DNA from: Arthrobacter sp. Bi26
GTDB lineage: Bacteria > Actinomycetota > Actinomycetes > Actinomycetales > Micrococcaceae
Length of the DNA: 35,387 bases
Direction: 5' to 3'
Assembly (NCBI RefSeq): GCF_918697925.1
Contig: NZ_CAKKMF010000054.1
Coordinates: 1-35,387, forward strand
Shown: positions 32,658 through 35,387 of the stretch, in pieces
How positions within the stretch are numbered: the stretch's first letter is position 1
Layout: each line of letters begins with the position of its first letter
Program-made: the position numbers and the translations under genes
The notes under the pieces: generated by a model
The model's database searches: none
What the model saw: only the letters and a program-made list of their open reading frames with translations
What the model was told of the DNA's origin: nothing

Positions 32658-33113
32658 TTAGCCGGAAAGTTTTCCGTTCAGCGGCCTCTCGCGGTACAGG
32701 CGCAGTCCGGCGTCCACCAGCGAGACCCGGTTCAGCTCCGCCACCGCATGCAGCGGAATCCAGGCCGCGTGGGTGGTGCTCCCGTTCACTTCGTGGCGCA
32801 GGTCCCCGCCCGTGATCGCCGCCTCGTAGACCAGCCGGAGCGACTGGAAGTCCCGCTCGCCGCCGTCGAGCCGGACTTCGGACGGCCAGTGCCCGACGTC
32901 GATCCCCAGCATGGCGCCAACCTCGGCGTCGTAGCCGGTTTCCTCGTGGATTTCGCGGCGGCAACCGTCAACAGGGTGTTCGGCGAGGTCCAGGCCGCCG
33001 CCGGGCAGCGTCCATCCCTCGCGGCCGTCCTGCTTCCAGTACGCCAGGAGGATCTCGGCGTCGCGGATGATGACGGCGTAGGCGGCGGGCCGGGTGTCGA
33101 ATTGCATGCTCAT
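32658..33113 (-). CDS. Nudix hydrolase
   Basis: A 151-residue Nudix-fold pyrophosphohydrolase. The complete Nudix box lies at 39-61: GGLDLAEHPVDGCRREIHEE followed by TGY, with all metal-binding glutamates. Preceding strands read AYAVIIRDAEILLAYWKQDG and WTLPGG. The rest contains FQSLRLVYEAAITGGDLR and HAAWIPLHAVAELNRV, usual for nucleotide-processing members, but the substrate is not predictable. The ATG at 33113 directly follows GGAGGC; the ATG two codons later (33107) has better spacing and may be the real start. It follows the kinase gene by 34 bp and may share its transcript. Confidence 0.9.
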   Translation of the reverse strand: MSMQFDTRPAAYAVIIRDAEILLAYWKQDGREGWTLPGGGLDLAEHPVDGCRREIHEETGYDAEVGAMLGIDVGHWPSEVRLDGGERDFQSLRLVYEAAITGGDLRHEVNGSTTHAAWIPLHAVAELNRVSLVDAGLRLYRERPLNGKLSG

Positions 33114-33147
33114 GCCTCCAGCGTAGTGGCCGGAGGATTGCCCCCCG

Positions 33148-34104
33148 CTAGTCCTGTTCCGCCACCAGCTGGAGCACCCCGAAGACGGGCTCCTGCGCCA
33201 GGACCCGGACATCGGTGATCCCCGCGACGGCCAGTGCCGCGCGGAAGGACTCCTGCAACCGCGGCACGTTCATGCCCAGACCGCTGCCCAGGATGACGGG
33301 ACCCTCGATGCCGAGCTGCCTGACGGACTGCGCGGCCAGGTCGGCGAGGTCGCGCCCGGCCTGATCAATGAGGGCCTGGCTCGGCGCGTGGCCGGCGTCT
33401 GCGGCTTCCACCACGAGCCGGGCCTGCTGGGCCCAGAAGCGGCGTCCGGTCGCGGGCGAGTGGAACATGGCGATCAGCTTGTTCGGGTCATCCGCCCCGC
33501 AGGAGGCCAGCAGGGCCCGGGTGAGTTCGTCCGGTTCCAGCCCCTGGTTCATCCGCCGCAGGCTGTGGCGGACGGCCTCCCGGCCCAGCCAGTAGCCGCT
33601 GCCCTCGTCGCCGAGCAAGTAGCCCCAGCCCCCGGCCCGGGCTTCCTCACCACGGCCGTTCCTGCCCCACGCGGCCGAGCCAGTGCCGGCGATCACGGCG
33701 ACGCCGGTGCTGGCGCCGCCTGCGGCGAGCAGCAGCCGGGAGTCATGGACCACTGTGATCCGTGCGCCGGGTACGTGGGGGGCGATCAGTGCCGCGAGCG
33801 CCGCGGCGTCGTCGTCGGTGTCGATGCCGCCGGCCCCCGCGTAGACCTGGGCCACTTCTCCCCCGCCGATCCTGCCGAAGAGTTCCGCCAGGTTGCGGGC
33901 GGCTTCCTCAGGGCTGACGTTCTGGACGTTGGAGCTGCCCACCGATTCGTCGGCCACGGGCGTGCCTCCTTCGAACCGGACGCCCCTGGTTTTGGTGCCG
34001 CCGATGTCCAGGCCGATCACAGCGCCCGTCGTCGCCGCCGGGGTGGATGGCGTGGTGGAAGATGGAACGGAGTCCGCCGCCGGCGGGAAGTCAGTGTTAG
34101 TCAC
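33148..34104 (-). CDS. BadF/BadG-type kinase, N-acetylglucosamine-kinase-like
   Basis: A 318-residue protein of the ASKHA (actin/hexokinase) fold and the BadF/BadG/BcrA/BcrD ATPase group, most like eukaryotic-type N-acetylglucosamine kinases. The phosphate-1 loop is GLDIGGTKTRG (31-41), the likely catalytic Asp121 is in VVHDSRLLLAAG, phosphate-2 AGTGSAAWGR follows (139-148), then GDEGSGYWLGREAV and the adenosine motif ILGSGLGMNVP. It would phosphorylate an amino sugar recovered from cell wall or chitin; the exact sugar is unproven. The first 26 residues are Ser/Thr/Pro-rich. The start is GTG at 34104, without a Shine-Dalgarno sequence; TAACCT lies 6 nt upstream, so a leaderless start is possible. 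It diverges from the flavoprotein gene with only 36 bp between start codons. Confidence 0.88.
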   Translation of the reverse strand: MTNTDFPPAADSVPSSTTPSTPAATTGAVIGLDIGGTKTRGVRFEGGTPVADESVGSSNVQNVSPEEAARNLAELFGRIGGGEVAQVYAGAGGIDTDDDAAALAALIAPHVPGARITVVHDSRLLLAAGGASTGVAVIAGTGSAAWGRNGRGEEARAGGWGYLLGDEGSGYWLGREAVRHSLRRMNQGLEPDELTRALLASCGADDPNKLIAMFHSPATGRRFWAQQARLVVEAADAGHAPSQALIDQAGRDLADLAAQSVRQLGIEGPVILGSGLGMNVPRLQESFRAALAVAGITDVRVLAQEPVFGVLQLVAEQD

Positions 34105-34140
34105 TGGAACAGGTTACTGAACCCCTGCAAGGAGCCCGCA

Positions 34141-35187
34141 ATGCCCCAGGATCTTTTCGGCACACCCGTCATCGCGGCGCCCATGGCCGGAGGAACCTCA
34201 ACGCCGGCCTTCGTCGAGGCCGTGCACCGCGCCGGCGGGCTTGGCTTCCTGGCCGCCGGGTACAAGAGCGTGGCGGCCATGCAGGCGGAAGTCCGCACCA
34301 TCCGGGAGTCCGGCGCCCGCTTCGGCATGAATGTGTTCGTCCCGGATCCGGCCCAACTGCCGCCGTCCGCGGCGGTGTTGGCGGAGCTCGAGGACTACCG
34401 GCTGCAGTTGCGGGCCGATGCCCGGCGATACGGCGTGGAGCTCCCGCAGTTGCGGCTGGATGACGACGACGAGTGGCAGGCAAAGATCGATGCCCTGCTG
34501 GCGGACCCCGTGGAGCTGGTCAGTTTCGCCTTCGGGCTACCCGGCCTCGACGTCGTCCGCGCTCTGCAGCGGGCGGGATCGGCGGTGCTTGCCACTGTCA
34601 CCACCGCGGCCGAGGCCGTTCAGGCGGCAGAGCAGGGCGTGGATGCCCTGGTGGTGCAGCACACGAGCGCCGGCGGACACAGCGCGGCGTTCCTTCCGGC
34701 ACCGGGGGCAGTGCCGGGCGGGGCAGAGCCGGGCGGCACGACGGCGGAGCTGCTCGCGGAGGTGCGGTCCTTCGTCGGCCTCCCGCTGGTGGCCGCGGGG
34801 GGCATCATGGATGCGGCCGGGCTCGACGCCGTGCTGCGCGCCGGGGCTGTTGCTGCCCAGCTGGGCACCGCGTTTCTCCGTACGGACCAAAGCGGCGCCA
34901 GGCAGCTGCACAAGGATGCCCTGGCGGATCCGCATTTCACGCGTACCCGGCTGACGCGCGCCTTCACCGGCCGGCAGGCCCGGGCCTTGGAGAACGAATT
35001 TGTCCGCGACCACCCCGAGGCACCTGAGGCCTACCCGGCGGTCCACCACCTGACGGCTCCCCTCCGGGCCGCGGCGGCCGCAGCCGGCGACGCGGAGCGC
35101 CTGAACCTGTGGGCGGGCACGGGTTGGCGCCAAGCGCAGGCCGGACCCGTCGCCGACGTCGTGCACGGGCTGCTCGCCGGCCGCTGA
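34141..35187 (+). CDS. Nitronate monooxygenase-like flavoprotein
   Basis: A 348-residue TIM-barrel FMN protein of the 2-nitropropane dioxygenase/nitronate monooxygenase family, which oxidises toxic alkyl nitronates. Seen: PVIAAPMAGGTSTPAFVEAVHRAG at the start, GARFGMNVFVPDP, VSFAFGLPG, LVVQHTSAGGHSAAF with the family histidine, and LPLVAAGGIMDAAGLDAVLRAGAVAAQLGTAFL, which holds the FMN phosphate. The ending LNLWAGTGWRQA is typical. The true start is ATG 34141 with AAGGAG upstream; the open frame runs far back through the opposite-strand kinase gene and that part is not coding. Monooxygenase versus enoyl-reductase activity cannot be told apart by eye. Confidence 0.92.
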   Translation: MPQDLFGTPVIAAPMAGGTSTPAFVEAVHRAGGLGFLAAGYKSVAAMQAEVRTIRESGARFGMNVFVPDPAQLPPSAAVLAELEDYRLQLRADARRYGVELPQLRLDDDDEWQAKIDALLADPVELVSFAFGLPGLDVVRALQRAGSAVLATVTTAAEAVQAAEQGVDALVVQHTSAGGHSAAFLPAPGAVPGGAEPGGTTAELLAEVRSFVGLPLVAAGGIMDAAGLDAVLRAGAVAAQLGTAFLRTDQSGARQLHKDALADPHFTRTRLTRAFTGRQARALENEFVRDHPEAPEAYPAVHHLTAPLRAAAAAAGDAERLNLWAGTGWRQAQAGPVADVVHGLLAGR

Positions 35188-35336
35188 CCGCCGCAGGCCA
35201 CCAGAACCTCGCGGGCCCCTGAACCCCGAGATCGCCGGAAACGTGCGAAACCGCGGTCCTCTCCCTGTGTGTCAGGCTGTTGTGTGACAGGTTTTCTGTT
35301 GCTGGAGCCGGTGCTCAGAGCGGGGGAAGGTCCATC

Positions 35337-35387
35337 ATGGACTTCGTTATGCCTGTTCGTGTTTCGAACCGGAAGCACTTCACTACC
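35337..35387 (+). CDS. Start of an unidentified gene, cut by the window end
   Basis: ATG at 35337 opens a frame of 17 codons (MDFVMPVRVSNRKHFTT) that runs off the window, with GGGGAAGG upstream. Too short to identify. The sequence before it contains TGTGTGTCAGGCTGTTGTGTGACAG-like repeated motifs (about 35265-35290), so a mobile-element end is one possibility among others. Confidence 0.35.
   Translation, partial: MDFVMPVRVSNRKHFTT

Noticed and set aside
32350..32661. A 103-codon plus-strand frame between rsgA and the Nudix gene
   Set aside because: No ribosome site, Cys/Arg-rich composition without any family likeness, and it overlaps the likely rsgA promoter.
33388..34140. A 251-codon N-terminal extension of the nitronate monooxygenase-like protein
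   Set aside because: It lies antisense over the kinase gene, and ATG 34141 has a proper ribosome site and the conserved family N-terminus.

Overview
The window looks like chromosomal DNA of a high-GC Gram-positive bacterium. Protein flavour (an orphan AbiEi-like/DUF559 gene, actinobacterial TypA, RsgA, RmuC and IspH, paired Dpp/Opp systems with fused ATPases), long alanine/glycine-rich GC codons and several leaderless-looking starts suggest an Arthrobacter-like member of the Micrococcaceae. That assignment is inference; no rRNA or tRNA gene is visible to anchor it.

Layout. (1) 1-1380: an accessory pocket with one AbiEi-like/DUF559 gene bracketed by seven copies of the palindrome GGACATGTCC or a one-base variant. 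Six of them form three pairs, each with exactly 69 bp start-to-start spacing. (2) 1395-4943: a small membrane protein, the ribosome-associated GTPase gene typA, and a divergent SGNH-hydrolase lipoprotein. (3) 5073-18115: two complete oligopeptide/dipeptide (family 5) ABC importers, all on the minus strand. System A is SBP-permease-permease-fused ATPase (10580 to 5073). System B is SBP-permease-permease (18115 to 13442), then an opposite-strand PH-domain membrane gene, then its presumed fused ATPase (12710 to 10884). Its first permease carries an extra multi-helix insertion. (4) 18454-24941: housekeeping and DNA-maintenance genes ychF, rmuC, ispH with a membrane protein gene upstream, and xseA/xseB (exonuclease VII). 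(5) 24967-27112: a PPK2-type polyphosphate kinase and an alanine-type aminotransferase. (6) 27304-30852: a tightly overlapping four-gene osmoprotectant (OpuC/ProU-like) ABC importer. (7) 31080-35187: rsgA with an unusual TTG start, a Nudix hydrolase, a BadF/N-acetylglucosamine-kinase-like kinase, and a divergent nitronate-monooxygenase-like flavoprotein. A further plus-strand gene begins at 35337 and runs off the window.

How it works together. The three ABC systems import peptides or related oligomers (A and B) and compatible solutes. Strong hairpins with U-rich tails follow typA, the system A operon, the SBP genes of both peptide systems, ychF and the osmoprotectant operon. The hairpins directly after the two SBP genes fit the usual need for more binding protein than permease. 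The most unusual material is the palindrome array around the DUF559 gene, including a hairpin that differs between two copies by a compensatory base pair. Next are the interrupted layout of peptide system B and the enlarged permease in it.
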